From Leptospiraceae bacterium (lineage in GTDB: Bacteria > Spirochaetota > Leptospiria > Leptospirales > Leptospiraceae), in the NCBI GenBank assembly GCA_016708435.1, contig JADJFV010000036.1:172436-236435 (forward strand): a DNA stretch of 64,000 nt, read 5' to 3'. Within the stretch, counting starts at the first letter, position 1. Every line of letters starts with the position of its first letter. Below the pieces are notes generated by a model. That model searched no databases and was not told where the DNA came from. It saw nothing but the letters and a program-made list of their open reading frames with translations. Position numbers and translations under genes: made by a program. Shown here piece after piece: positions 46,865 to 57,019 of the stretch.

Positions 46865-46970
46865 CTTTGTGCCTAGACTAACTTAGTCGTAATCATCTAT
46901 CAGGTGTCAACAAACAACAAAAAAAGGTAAAAGAAAAACTTTCTTGAATTGGCAGGGATTTTTAAAAAGA

Positions 46971-49900
46971 ATGTCCTTTGTGATAGGAAGATGGTTTCTC
47001 AATCTAGTTTGCATTTTGTTTTTTTTACAGTGTGCGGCATTTCAGAAAACTGTAAAGATTACACCCGCAGCATTCGAATACCAATCGATTGCGGAAAATT
47101 ATTTTGCGAGAGGAGACGAAAAACCCTTTCCCCTGACTGTGCAAAAAGGGAATAATCTATATAATTCGACAACGCTAGACGGAAGATATCTTTTTTATAC
47201 GACAGACCATTCCGGAAATTATGATATCTGGTTTAGAGATTTGCGCTCGGCGATTATTGTGCCCGTAACCGCTCATCCCGCCGCAGAATACAAACCCGCC
47301 ATTAGCCCTGACGGAAAAAAACTTCTCTTCGTGTCAGAAGAAAACGATTCCGCAGGCGACATCGTTTTAGTCAGTATCAATCCTTCAAGTTTCATAGACA
47401 ATTATTTAGCAGGCGAAAAAAGCATCATCGAAGAAAAAACATTTCTTACTAATCCAAACTTTGCAGATCCAAAGAAACGAGACAGCTCAGTCGATACAGA
47501 TCCCGCCTGGGCACCCGACGGTAAACGAGTCGTATTCGCAAGTGATCGATTCTCCCCTGGTCTACAAAACTTAGTTTTACTAGATATTGCCAATCCAACT
47601 AAGATGACTCAACTTACAAAGAACGGAGCGGCTTCTCCACAGTTCTCTCTCGACGGGAAAACGATTGTTTATCTCTCTTTTCAGGATACCAGAGAAGGAG
47701 AAATTTACCAGCTTCATTTGGATAGTGGCAAGGAAGAGCGGCTAACCAATGATAGCTTTATGAATTTCTCCCCTTCTCTTTCGCCTGACGGTAAATTTCT
47801 ATACTTTACATCCATAAGACGCGATACCAATCAAAATGGCTCTTTAGAGCTAAGCGACAATAGCCTCATCATCAAGCTAGACTTAACGACTAAAGAAGAA
47901 AAGATTCTAACAACAGATTCTGTTTCCATTTTTGATACAAAGTTTTCTTTCTTCAATAAAGGAAGCATTTTATACTCTGCGGCTTTATACAATACAATCA
48001 ATATCTACTTTATCCCCGAATCCGGTCCGATTCCTAGAAAGTCAAATATAGACGAGCAATTTAACTTTGCCCTTCGAATTAAAAAGACACAGGATAATTA
48101 TACTTTGGCGCTCGATTCTTTAAAACTATTCTTTGAATCAGATCCACTCTTTCCAATTTATAATGCAAAAGTAAAAGACGTAAAAGCCGAATTTCACTTG
48201 GACAAAGGAAGAACCAAAGAAGCAAAGGTCATTCTAGACGAAATGCTTTCGCATGAGAATGATCCAAAGAACGCCCTTTCTTATGCGTTGGCAGTAAGAA
48301 GACAAAATCGCGTGACAGGCAAACTTTCAGATAAAATTCTTTTTGATTATTACAATTCCCTTTTACCTAAGAATACAGACAAACAAGTATTAGCTTCTAT
48401 CCTAAAACTAGTTGGAGGCGAAAAAGAAAAAGCAAAGGATTTTTCAGAGGCAAAGAACCACTACGAAACAATCCTTAAAATCTACCCGGATTATTTTGAA
48501 AGAAGAGAAGTAAAACGTAAGCTCGCCAAATTGGAATTTGCCGCTAATTCTCAAATCATTCCAGAAAGATACTTTGAACTATTAAACGATCCATCTACTA
48601 GCGTAGAAGATTTAAGATTAATTCTATCTGATTTAGAAGCAAAAATTTCGGGAGACAAAAATTATATCCAAAGAATTGAATACACAACACAGCTTTTAGA
48701 AAAAAACAAACTCAAAGAAAAATCCAAACTCTTATTTGAACTTGTCACCTATATCCAATCAAAAGCATTGAGTGAAGGAAAGAAATTCAAAGAAAGCAAT
48801 GCGGCTATTGACAGTTATCTCGAACCAGTACGAAAAAATCCGGACTGTGATGTAAATCCTTTCTGTCAAAAATTTGTATTATGCGCAAAAAATCCAATTT
48901 GCCTAAAGAGTCATCTCTTAAAATCGAAAAACTTTGAAGGACTCGGAACAGTTGCGAGTTCTTTTGATGAACTCAGAGTATTTCTCGAAAACTACGATCC
49001 CGATTTAGGAGTAGAATTAAACAAATCAGAAATTGAAAAAACATTTCGCTACTATGAAAACAAAGCCCGAGACCACGAAGCGCGCGGAAATAGCAGTAAA
49101 GAAAATAGAATTCATCTAAGAGACGCCGCTTTCCACTACTTCTTCAATGTGGAAAATATGTATTTGCTCAAAGAGAAAAATCTATTCGTAGAGGATTTAT
49201 ACAAAGACTATGCAGTTTACTACCAGAGAAAAATGGTAGACTCAATCTTCAATTATGCGCAAAAGCAAGCACAGGATAACAAAGATAATCTCCTCGAAAA
49301 ATTAAATGTATTGGGAGAAGGCAAATTAAACGTATTCGGTCGCGCGACTCTTTTTCTTTCGAGTGCACTCGACAATCGGGTCACGAATAATTTTAAATTT
49401 CTAGGTGATTTTAGAGATTTGAAACAAGAGAATATTCTCGGTAAGCCGGGAGAGCCAGACGATGCACTCAAAATCCTAGATGCACATTTCACACTCGGTA
49501 GACCGCGCTCAAGACCAGTCTTATACCTTGCGTCGCTGTATGGATACTCGTATTATTTAATCAACAAATCTTTGATTTACGAAACGCATTTCCGAGAGAC
49601 TAACACAATGACAGCCGCTCGCAAGGAATCAATCCTACGCGATTTAAGAAATGCAGAGAACGAATTAAAATGGATTATATTTGCAGACCCACAATATGCA
49701 GACGCTCATCAGCTACTCGGTTGGCTTTATCAATACATTGACATTTTTAAATCGACCAAGCCTGCCCCTGACCTTCCGAGTGATGGAGAAATTTATGCGG
49801 ACATATACGCTAAGTATTTCTCCGAAAAGCATTTTGAGGAAAATATCAATCTATACAAACAAGTCTTAGATATGCTTGGAAATATTCCAAACAAGAAAGT

Positions 49901-52900
49901 ATTATCCGATCTAAACTTAAATCTGGCTAATAACTATTTACTTCTACAGAATTTTCCTAGGGCTAAAGAGCATTATGCGAAAGTAGAGAAATACGGACAA
50001 AATATATTAGAGCAGATTCAGTTTGAAAATTACAAACAGACAGCTTTGTTTAATTACAATTATGCGCGCTCTCTCATCTCAATGGGAGAATACCAGAAGG
50101 CAATCCAATACTTAAACAAAACCGCAGATATTTACTATGATAATGAATACTATGAGGAAGTAGGAAAGAATCCAACAGGGCTTAACCAAAACAAAAAGAA
50201 AAAAGAAAAAGTAATCTACGCGGTAAACAACAAGTTGGTGCTAATCTACTCCCTAATTGGGCTTGCCGAGAGAGAAGCGGGTAATTATGTGAATGCGATC
50301 AATGCCTATAAAAAAGCACTCGCACTCAATTACAATTCTGGCTATGTAGATAATATCAATATCTATAGCTCACTTGCTCTCTGCTATCAAAAGGTAGAAA
50401 AGTATCATCTATCTGATTATTATATTTCGAAAGTAGAAGTAGAATACAAAAAATTCAAAGCAAAAGAGAGATTTAAGATTCCTTCTTTTCATAATTGGTT
50501 TTGGAATCTTATCTTGCCTGATCGAGTGCGAGTCATTGGATCGGGAAGATTCCCGGGAGAATTTGCCCCGGAAGAGCATTATCTATTAGCCCAAGGCATT
50601 AAGATTCAAAACTTAACAGAAGAAGGAGAATTTGACGAAGCAGAAAAACAAATTATTGCACGCGAGAAATTTTTAAAGGAAACAGGACTTGATAAACTCA
50701 TTATCGGCGAAGAAATCATATTATCCTCTAAGTATAAAATTGGCTATGATAATTTTGTGCAGGGAAAATATGAAAAAGCTCTCAGGCATTACGATGAGTT
50801 TTTAGAATTAGTAAAGTCTAAAAAGATTAATTCAGCCAACTTCACAAAAGAAAAGAGAAAAATCTTAAAGAGAAAAAGCTTTGTTCTTTTTAAATTAGTT
50901 GAGTCCGGTGAGGTTAATTATGATACTCTGCTACCTGTGCTTCGCGATAATTTAAATGACTTGAATCAGGAGAAAAATGCTGCTACAAATGTCTGCCTCA
51001 AATCTCTCAAACAAACAAAGCAGGAAAGCGACTTAGTCAAAGTATGCGAGGATAGATTTCACAAAGAATGGTATGTATTTGATCCACTCCTAGGGCTAAG
51101 TTATTTTTATCTCGGAGAAGTATTGAATGCAAGAGGAGAATACGATTCTGCCTTTTACTATTACGGGCTTGCCATTCCACTTCTAAAAGATCCGGCAGGA
51201 ATTCCTGTCGAGACAGTTGGGTTGCCGGGAGATTTATTTTTGAAAACAGAGAGGCTAAGGTTAAAAATAAATTTAGCTTCTATCTACAGGCGAATGGGAG
51301 ATGAAAAACAATTTAGAGCAACGATAGGCGAAACAGAAGAGCTAGCCTTTGAATTTCAAGCAGTGGAAGATTACGCAAAAGCAAAGCTTCTCAAAGCAAA
51401 GTTCTTATATAGCAAAGCAAAGGCAAAGCAGGATTATCCACAAGTTCTACAGGAATTGGAATCAGCAGAAAGAAACATATTTAAAAGCTATTCGAGTTTA
51501 ATTGAACTAGAAGATGAATTCTATCAGGAATTATACGGACTCTTTCAGGAAGTCTATTTAAAACTAGGAAACCTAAAAGAAATCCACGCCAAAGAAGAAA
51601 AACTATATAGCGTTCTACTCTTTAAGCATTTTCAAAATACGCGAGTCATCTTTGAAGAAGCAAAGCTAGAAGGTCTCAATCAATCCTTTCGAGAGTCGAT
51701 TCGCAAGGATTTAGAAAACAATACCAAATACAAAACACTGGTTAATACTCGTAAGCCTGTATCTAGCTTCTTAGGCTCTAGAATTGAAATCAATGCAGAA
51801 ATAGAAAGAGTAATGGGCGTTATCCAGAAATTCTTTCCTGAGAAAAAGAAATTCTTCGAAATAAAGGATTCTACTAAACCAGAAAATCTAACACAAGCTC
51901 AAGTAGTCGTTCGACTGAAACTTATTCAAAACACACTTGTGATAAACGAAATTAAGAATGGAAAAGAAAACTTTCTCTCCATTCCAATCACAACGAATTT
52001 AAAAGACAGTTTGACGTCCTATTTCGCAAAAGAAATTTCCAAAAACCAGACAAAAGAAATTACAATCATTCCAGACAAACAACTGGCAGAGTTTGACTTT
52101 GGCTCTTTAAACATAGACAACGAAAAACTAGCCAATCTGGTTACTCTCAATTATGCGTTCACGATGCGTCAGGTAAATCCGGCAACTCATAAGAATATAC
52201 AATTGACTCATATCATAAACACAACCGAAGAAAAAGAGACAGCCGACAAATTAGAAAACGGGAGATTGTTAGAAACCAAAAACACCAAGAAACTAGGTCC
52301 GCTTTTAAACGACTCTGATATTTTAAATACAAAAATCAATTATGCGAATGGAAATATATTTAGCCCGAGCAGAAAAGGCTTTCTCAACCTAAAAGAATTT
52401 GCCGAAAAAGAAGCGAGCCTTTCTCTCGTGATCTTGAATCAATCTAAGTTTGATGATAAATCCTTTTTTAGAACGATAGCCGCTCTAGATGTAATCCAAT
52501 CTACAGGAGTTCCCTTAGTCCTACTCGGAGGAGAAAACAAGCTTAATCCGCAAGAGTTAAATTCCTATAACGCAATCAAGAATCAGACTGCAAAGCATGT
52601 AGGTTTTCACTCTGATTTATTTACAAAATCAATTCCAAAAGAATACAACCTTGTCAAAGCAGAAGCATTCAAATGGGAAAGAAAAAAGAAATACAGAGAA
52701 GCTTTGCAGTATTTTCTAGAAGCGGATACTCTAGTTAGCCGTTTAAGCAAAGAAGAAAAATTAGAATCAGACTTAAACCTGGCTAGAATTAAATCAAAGG
52801 CGATTCCAAAGACGAAGCGTTTTGTTTTTTATGAAAGGCTTATTAAAAAATATGAAAATGCGAAACCAGAAAAGATCATGATCTATGAAGCCTTACTACA

Positions 52901-55040
52901 TCAGTGTTATATCAATTACTCGAACGCGTATTGCAGAGACCATTTCAAAAATTTCTATCGTGTTTTGAAGTCCGCGACCGAGTTGGATGCGGAAACAATT
53001 GAGCGCAGTAAGATTTTGGTAAATTTTTATATTCAAATCAACAACGGTGCAATTCAAAATTTAGAAAAGAATTACCAAAACTTTTTAAAGACAGTTTCGT
53101 TTGATGATCTATTTTTATTCCATGAAGACATGAGTCGTTTCTTTCTAAAAAACTTTATTTTAGAAAAAGCAGAATTTCACTCAAAGCAGTTATCCAGACA
53201 GGCTACAGACAGAGAAGAAAAATTTGTTGCAAGTGATTTAGAAAATGAAATAGAGCTTCAATCGTTCTTCACAATGCGGACAAAAGAGATTAACCTCTCC
53301 GAAGTATCTGAAGCCATTTACAAAGATGGGATCCAAAAAGACTGGGTGGCGGTAGATAAAAAAATCAAACTACTTGATAGAAAATCCTATGACGATGTGC
53401 TCATCAAATATAGACAGAGACTTTTTTCTATCTGGAAAAACATTCATTCTGGATCAGAAATTAATCCTCTCCAATTGATTTCAGAAACTACATCTACCGG
53501 CAAATCACTATACTCCATTCTAAGTCACACAGATAGATCATTGCTTTTTCATTTACTACTCAACTCTATCCAATACCAGTCAGGAACAGAGGTTAATACT
53601 GTGTTTGACGCATTCTTGGATTTACAAAAAGAAGAATCCCGCAAATTACAAAACTACTATATGCAAATGTCATGGGCGGAAGAATTATTTAATCGAGGCG
53701 ATTATGCAAATGCAGAAAAATATCTTATCCGCTTGGAGCCAGATCTTGCCAATTTCTATTACGATAGAGATTTACAAAAAAGATTTCATCTGGCAAAATT
53801 TAAAATCATTTCCTTAAATACAGAATCATCTAAGAAACTACAGGCTCCAAATACGACAGTGCTGGATTCGGATACAGACTGGTATCCGTATTACAAAGAG
53901 GCGGCTGCTACTGATATTAAAAAGTTTGTTCCGATGCTCAATCAAATCCTAGTGGCTAAGAATGATAAGCCGTATGACGGACTCAACCGAAGAGAATTTT
54001 TAGATTTAATTACTTATTTAGAGCTACTTGCCTTTCGCTCTAATAGCTCGGAAGTATTCCTGGATTTGGCATTTTACCGAGACAAAGTAGAAGATGCAAA
54101 TCGACTCCGAGGAGAAATGACTACCTTTGCAGAATTACCACAAGCGGAGGCTATTGCTGATTTGCTGCTAAAGAAAGTTCCAAAGGGACAGGAATTTATC
54201 GCGGTAGTCAACTTTGGTCTTCAAACCTTTTCCATCAAGATAGAAAATGGAAAATCAAATGGGGAAGAAGCATTTAAAGATTATAGAGCAGTCAAAAATG
54301 ATATCTATACCTATCATAAACAGGTCAGAAAAAAAGGAACGGGACTTTTGCTAAAAGATTACCTAGAGCCAAAGTTTAGAAATAAAATCCTGCTAAGTAA
54401 AAATAAACTCTCGTATCTTTATCTCAGTTCTTTTTATATAAAGGCTCCACTTGAATTAAAAGAAGAGGATAATTTCTATATTGTGCAAAATCCAAGTCTA
54501 CTTGTAAAAAGAGATATTCAAAAATCCTCTGAGTATTTCAAAGAAAACTACTCCCTTAAAAAATTCAAAGACATTTCAGTGGATAACAAAGAGTTGTCAA
54601 AGCTAGAAGACTTAGAAATCAAAGAGCAAAAAGGAAATACAAGTCCGGTTTATATTTCCGGCGAAAAACTAAATCTTTCGAGTAACACAGAGCTACAATT
54701 CGGGAAAAATCCACTCTATAATCTACGCTCGGAATATCGAAAAGGGGTATGGTTCTTATCTAATTCAGACCTTTACAAAACATCCTTTTATAAAGATGAT
54801 ATCAATATCTCACTCAACTACTTGGACAAAATCCACAACGGTCCCGGCGTATTCTCCCTGGGCGAACAAAGAAGCCCCGCCAATATTCTATTCATGAAAT
54901 CCCTTTTCCAAAAAACAGAATTGCAAACCGGCATCAAAACAAGATTCATCGAAGCCCTAAAAACGGTTAAAGCCCGTTACCCGCAAGAAGTAAACTGGAA
55001 CGGCTACAGGCTATATACCAACACATTCTTAGAAGAATAA
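46971..55040 (+). CDS. giant lipoprotein: PD40 beta-propeller, TPRs and CHAT-like segments
   Basis: I prefer the ATG at 46971 (2689 residues) over a TTG at 46944, because it begins a compact lipoprotein signal ending FFLQC. Residues about 60-370 carry five or six PD40/TolB-like propeller motifs (SPDGKKLLFVS, APDGKRVVFAS, SLDGKTIVYLS, SPDGKFLYFTS). Most of the rest is TPR-like helical repeats. Two stretches, near 1680-1850 and 2400-2670, resemble CHAT caspase-like domains (IIPDKQLAEFDFGSL; LSYLYLSSFYIKAPLEL then VQNPSLLV), but I cannot find a His/Cys pair in either. A cell-envelope scaffold is more likely than an active protease. Confidence 0.8.
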   Translation: MSFVIGRWFLNLVCILFFLQCAAFQKTVKITPAAFEYQSIAENYFARGDEKPFPLTVQKGNNLYNSTTLDGRYLFYTTDHSGNYDIWFRDLRSAIIVPVTAHPAAEYKPAISPDGKKLLFVSEENDSAGDIVLVSINPSSFIDNYLAGEKSIIEEKTFLTNPNFADPKKRDSSVDTDPAWAPDGKRVVFASDRFSPGLQNLVLLDIANPTKMTQLTKNGAASPQFSLDGKTIVYLSFQDTREGEIYQLHLDSGKEERLTNDSFMNFSPSLSPDGKFLYFTSIRRDTNQNGSLELSDNSLIIKLDLTTKEEKILTTDSVSIFDTKFSFFNKGSILYSAALYNTINIYFIPESGPIPRKSNIDEQFNFALRIKKTQDNYTLALDSLKLFFESDPLFPIYNAKVKDVKAEFHLDKGRTKEAKVILDEMLSHENDPKNALSYALAVRRQNRVTGKLSDKILFDYYNSLLPKNTDKQVLASILKLVGGEKEKAKDFSEAKNHYETILKIYPDYFERREVKRKLAKLEFAANSQIIPERYFELLNDPSTSVEDLRLILSDLEAKISGDKNYIQRIEYTTQLLEKNKLKEKSKLLFELVTYIQSKALSEGKKFKESNAAIDSYLEPVRKNPDCDVNPFCQKFVLCAKNPICLKSHLLKSKNFEGLGTVASSFDELRVFLENYDPDLGVELNKSEIEKTFRYYENKARDHEARGNSSKENRIHLRDAAFHYFFNVENMYLLKEKNLFVEDLYKDYAVYYQRKMVDSIFNYAQKQAQDNKDNLLEKLNVLGEGKLNVFGRATLFLSSALDNRVTNNFKFLGDFRDLKQENILGKPGEPDDALKILDAHFTLGRPRSRPVLYLASLYGYSYYLINKSLIYETHFRETNTMTAARKESILRDLRNAENELKWIIFADPQYADAHQLLGWLYQYIDIFKSTKPAPDLPSDGEIYADIYAKYFSEKHFEENINLYKQVLDMLGNIPNKKVLSDLNLNLANNYLLLQNFPRAKEHYAKVEKYGQNILEQIQFENYKQTALFNYNYARSLISMGEYQKAIQYLNKTADIYYDNEYYEEVGKNPTGLNQNKKKKEKVIYAVNNKLVLIYSLIGLAEREAGNYVNAINAYKKALALNYNSGYVDNINIYSSLALCYQKVEKYHLSDYYISKVEVEYKKFKAKERFKIPSFHNWFWNLILPDRVRVIGSGRFPGEFAPEEHYLLAQGIKIQNLTEEGEFDEAEKQIIAREKFLKETGLDKLIIGEEIILSSKYKIGYDNFVQGKYEKALRHYDEFLELVKSKKINSANFTKEKRKILKRKSFVLFKLVESGEVNYDTLLPVLRDNLNDLNQEKNAATNVCLKSLKQTKQESDLVKVCEDRFHKEWYVFDPLLGLSYFYLGEVLNARGEYDSAFYYYGLAIPLLKDPAGIPVETVGLPGDLFLKTERLRLKINLASIYRRMGDEKQFRATIGETEELAFEFQAVEDYAKAKLLKAKFLYSKAKAKQDYPQVLQELESAERNIFKSYSSLIELEDEFYQELYGLFQEVYLKLGNLKEIHAKEEKLYSVLLFKHFQNTRVIFEEAKLEGLNQSFRESIRKDLENNTKYKTLVNTRKPVSSFLGSRIEINAEIERVMGVIQKFFPEKKKFFEIKDSTKPENLTQAQVVVRLKLIQNTLVINEIKNGKENFLSIPITTNLKDSLTSYFAKEISKNQTKEITIIPDKQLAEFDFGSLNIDNEKLANLVTLNYAFTMRQVNPATHKNIQLTHIINTTEEKETADKLENGRLLETKNTKKLGPLLNDSDILNTKINYANGNIFSPSRKGFLNLKEFAEKEASLSLVILNQSKFDDKSFFRTIAALDVIQSTGVPLVLLGGENKLNPQELNSYNAIKNQTAKHVGFHSDLFTKSIPKEYNLVKAEAFKWERKKKYREALQYFLEADTLVSRLSKEEKLESDLNLARIKSKAIPKTKRFVFYERLIKKYENAKPEKIMIYEALLHQCYINYSNAYCRDHFKNFYRVLKSATELDAETIERSKILVNFYIQINNGAIQNLEKNYQNFLKTVSFDDLFLFHEDMSRFFLKNFILEKAEFHSKQLSRQATDREEKFVASDLENEIELQSFFTMRTKEINLSEVSEAIYKDGIQKDWVAVDKKIKLLDRKSYDDVLIKYRQRLFSIWKNIHSGSEINPLQLISETTSTGKSLYSILSHTDRSLLFHLLLNSIQYQSGTEVNTVFDAFLDLQKEESRKLQNYYMQMSWAEELFNRGDYANAEKYLIRLEPDLANFYYDRDLQKRFHLAKFKIISLNTESSKKLQAPNTTVLDSDTDWYPYYKEAAATDIKKFVPMLNQILVAKNDKPYDGLNRREFLDLITYLELLAFRSNSSEVFLDLAFYRDKVEDANRLRGEMTTFAELPQAEAIADLLLKKVPKGQEFIAVVNFGLQTFSIKIENGKSNGEEAFKDYRAVKNDIYTYHKQVRKKGTGLLLKDYLEPKFRNKILLSKNKLSYLYLSSFYIKAPLELKEEDNFYIVQNPSLLVKRDIQKSSEYFKENYSLKKFKDISVDNKELSKLEDLEIKEQKGNTSPVYISGEKLNLSSNTELQFGKNPLYNLRSEYRKGVWFLSNSDLYKTSFYKDDINISLNYLDKIHNGPGVFSLGEQRSPANILFMKSLFQKTELQTGIKTRFIEALKTVKARYPQEVNWNGYRLYTNTFLEE

Positions 55041-55087
55041 TACGCATTTGCCGAAGAGTCTTTGCATTTAGAGGATAAGGTAGAATG

Positions 55088-55123
55088 TTTAAAGATTACC
55101 GCCGATGAACACCGATAAAAGAT
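55088..55123. repeat. short dispersed repeat, copy 1
   Basis: TTTAAAGATTACC followed by GATGAACACCGATAAAAGAT recurs in inverted orientation at 58258-58329, where about 40 extra bases separate the two parts. The pair brackets the accessory region between the giant lipoprotein and bioB. Confidence 0.6.
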
Positions 55124-55221
55124 ACGATTACTTAGATTAGAGTTGTTGCATAAATAAAGAAATGCCATGGTGAGAACAAAACAATAGCAAAGCACCCGTT
55201 TGTTAAGATGACGAACTAAGT

Positions 55222-55326
55222 TGTCACCCCCGAGTTTTTTTATCGGGGGTCTCAATAAGTTGAGATTCCAGATATCGCTTGGCGGTTTTGTGAGCGAAGC
55301 GAAAGGGTGGAAATTCGGGAATGACA
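55222..55326. repeat. palindromic repeat, uninterrupted copy 2
   Basis: The unit runs from TGTCACCCCCGAG to CGGGAATGACA. It shares TCTCAA, TTGAGAT, GATATCGCTTGGCG and GGGTGGAA with the copy at 25583-25847 and shows what that copy looked like before insertion of the MITE-like element. Internal hairpins include CCCCCGA and TCGGGGG. Confidence 0.8.
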
Positions 55327-55463
55327 GGCTAACGTTCGTAGCCTGTCTAATCCATACAGTAAAGAAAATGTATCCTTTCCTTTGACTTTGTTAAGAACAA
55401 GATAACAATTTACTAAAACCAAAAAGCGCATGTCCATTTATCAATCTTAGTAGGAAGAATGCT

Positions 55464-55513
55464 ATCAAAGATACTATCAAATATACTCAAAAACGTTTGT
55501 AAGTATCTTTGAT
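55464..55513. promoter_or_regulatory. 12-bp inverted repeat upstream of the toxin-antitoxin pair
   Basis: ATCAAAGATACT (55464-55475) is exactly complementary to AGTATCTTTGAT (55502-55513) with a 26-base spacer. It lies about 125 bases before the antitoxin start and could be an autoregulatory site or an RNA hairpin. Confidence 0.4.
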
Positions 55514-55635
55514 GCATCGGATGGGCTAACTTTGCATCTCGCATTTCAAATATTTGAATATACTTAATAAAGTTGTTGCTAGAAAAAGAAAGAACTAGTC
55601 AATTAAGATTAGTAATAAAACAATCGGGAAAAGAA

Positions 55636-56061
55636 ATGATAGAAATAAAAATCAATGACCCAGAGATTGAAAAAATTTACACTTCCTCAGAAGAAATTTT
55701 AACCTTGCTAAGAGGAATCGCAAATAAAGAACTGCAAGTTGTTCCTGCTACAAAATCAAATGTTTTAGGAATTACAAAAATCAAAGAGGTTCTGCAAACG
55801 TATTTCAATGACAAACCGGTTAACAAGGCATATCTTTTTGGATCGTATGCTAGAGGGGAAGCAAAAGTAGAGAGCGATATAGACTTGTTAGTCGAACTAG
55901 ACTACACTTCCAAAATCGGAACTTTATTTTTTCGTATGACTAGCGACTTAGAGGTATTATTCGCTAAAAAGGTAGATTTACTTTCCTCCGAGGCAATCAC
56001 CGAAGCCATTAAAGAATCTGTGTTTAAAGAAAGAGTGTTAGTGTATGAAAGAAAAAATTAG
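55636..56061 (+). CDS. MntA-like minimal nucleotidyltransferase antitoxin
   Basis: The ATG at 55636 is chosen over an upstream TTG because the conserved part begins here; 141 residues. The nucleotidyltransferase signature is intact: GSYARGE at 69-75 with Asp81 and Asp83 in SDIDLLVEL. In the MntA-HepT family such proteins neutralise the HEPN toxin by adding AMP to a Tyr beside its active site. It overlaps the toxin gene by 17 bases. A preceding helical stretch of about 50 residues is longer than in minimal members. Confidence 0.85.
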   Translation: MIEIKINDPEIEKIYTSSEEILTLLRGIANKELQVVPATKSNVLGITKIKEVLQTYFNDKPVNKAYLFGSYARGEAKVESDIDLLVELDYTSKIGTLFFRMTSDLEVLFAKKVDLLSSEAITEAIKESVFKERVLVYERKN

Positions 56062-56395
56062 TGATAAGTTAAGAATTGAACATGCAATGCAAGCGATCCA
56101 AGAAATATTTTCTTATACTATCGGAAAGACATATCAAGAATTCCAAGATGACTCAATGTTAAAAAGTGCCTGTATGCACCAATTCAGTATAATCGGTGAT
56201 GCCTTTGCTAATTTATCTCCCACAACTAAAAACGAATTTAACACCGTCGATTGGAAAGGCTATATTGGTTTAAGAATCAAAGTTGTGCATGTTTATTTTG
56301 GAATTGATTATAAAATTATCTGGAACGTTATTTCAGAAGAGCTATCTGGTCTCTATGCAGAACTAAGTGTGATTAACGATAAGTTGCTGCTGTAA
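56045..56395 (+). CDS. HepT-like HEPN ribonuclease toxin
   Basis: The 116-residue helical protein has the HEPN motif RX4HXY: Arg77, His82 and Tyr84 in LRIKVVHVYFG. In characterised HepT toxins Arg and His catalyse RNA cleavage and the Tyr is the AMP acceptor. The start lies inside the antitoxin gene, so the two are translated together. The motif is complete, so the toxin should be active if not neutralised. Confidence 0.85.
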   Translation: MKEKISDKLRIEHAMQAIQEIFSYTIGKTYQEFQDDSMLKSACMHQFSIIGDAFANLSPTTKNEFNTVDWKGYIGLRIKVVHVYFGIDYKIIWNVISEELSGLYAELSVINDKLLL

Positions 56396-56408
56396 CGAAA
56401 AGGAAGCG

Positions 56409-56771
56409 ATGGAACTACTCTACCTTTGGATTGAAGATTACAAAAACATACATCACCGGGGATTTAACTTTAGCCCGAAGTATAGGTTTGAGTTTACTCC
56501 AACAAAATACCAAGATGAAGCAAACAAAAAAAATATAACAGAAGGGGATTTATTTCAATTAGATCGGAACGGAAATAGGATTTTGAAAGAAAGCTCTACA
56601 TCAAACCAAAACAATTCGATCTATGAAAATTTCTTTACCCCTTCACAAGAAGTAAAAAATGCTTGGAAAAATCTAAAAGATAAATCAGGAAAACCAAACC
56701 ATTTCGGCATGATTATCAATGTTACAGCCATCGTTGGCAGGAATGGTGCAGGTAAGAGTAATTTACGATAG
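56409..56771 (+). pseudogene. N-terminal fragment of an OLD/AAA15-like ATPase
   Basis: The product opens MELLYLWIEDYKNI, typical of the first strand of OLD/AAA15 or AbiEii-like defence ATPases, and reaches the Walker A motif IVGRNGAGKSN at its very end, then stops. Signature, Walker B and effector domains are absent downstream, so the gene has been cut by a deletion or rearrangement right after the P-loop. An AAGGAAGCG ribosome site lies before the ATG, 13 bases past the toxin gene, so it was probably part of the same operon. Confidence 0.75.
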
Positions 56772-57006
56772 GTATGCATTCCACCGTTACCGAGTGATAG
56801 AAATGATCGACAAACGAAAGCGTTACCCCGACAGCAGAATACAAGAATTAGCCCAACTCACCGGTCAAACTCCTATGCAAGTAAAGAAAGATTTATTTGG
56901 AGAATATTTATTCGAAAAAGCTGACGGACAAAAAGAATTAGATTTATCCAAACGCCCCCTCTCCAAAATCACACGCGACATTGCAGAAGAGTTGGGATTA
57001 ATCTAA
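56772..57006 (+). pseudogene. C-terminal gene fragment of unknown origin
   Basis: An open frame (start unclear; first good ATG at 56803) encodes a basic helical segment, RYRVIEMIDKRKRYPDSRI onward, ending SKITRDIAEELGLI. It looks like the tail of a larger gene, joined to the truncated ATPase at a rearrangement near 56765. Its last 46 bases recur after the transposase at 57537-57582. I do not recognise the family. Confidence 0.45.
56961..57006. repeat. 46-bp direct repeat, copy 1 (left of transposase)
   Basis: CTCCAAAATCACACGCGACA and the following 26 bases match 57537-57582 with 5 mismatches in 46. Both copies encode the end of the same protein (RDIAEELGLI versus RDIAEEVGLI) and both end in TAA, so the unit is a duplicated gene end, not just a short repeat. 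Confidence 0.75.
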
Positions 57007-57019
57007 CAACAGAGGCAAA

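Larger units (their letters stand above)
55041..55635. other. 595-base gene-free stretch made largely of repeats
   Basis: This gap holds the short repeat at 55088-55123, the palindromic element at 55222-55326 and the inverted repeat at 55464-55513, with AT-rich DNA between. I see no supported gene; the short frames on the minus strand are translations of the repeats. It separates the giant lipoprotein from the accessory region. Confidence 0.75.

Noticed and set aside
55004..55437. Two short minus frames (83 and 61 codons)
   Set aside because: They overlap the end of the giant gene or translate the palindromic repeat; no support as genes.
56045..56395. Reading the HEPN protein as a Cas or abortive-infection effector alone
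   Set aside because: It overlaps a nucleotidyltransferase with complete motifs, which fits the MntA-HepT toxin-antitoxin pair better.
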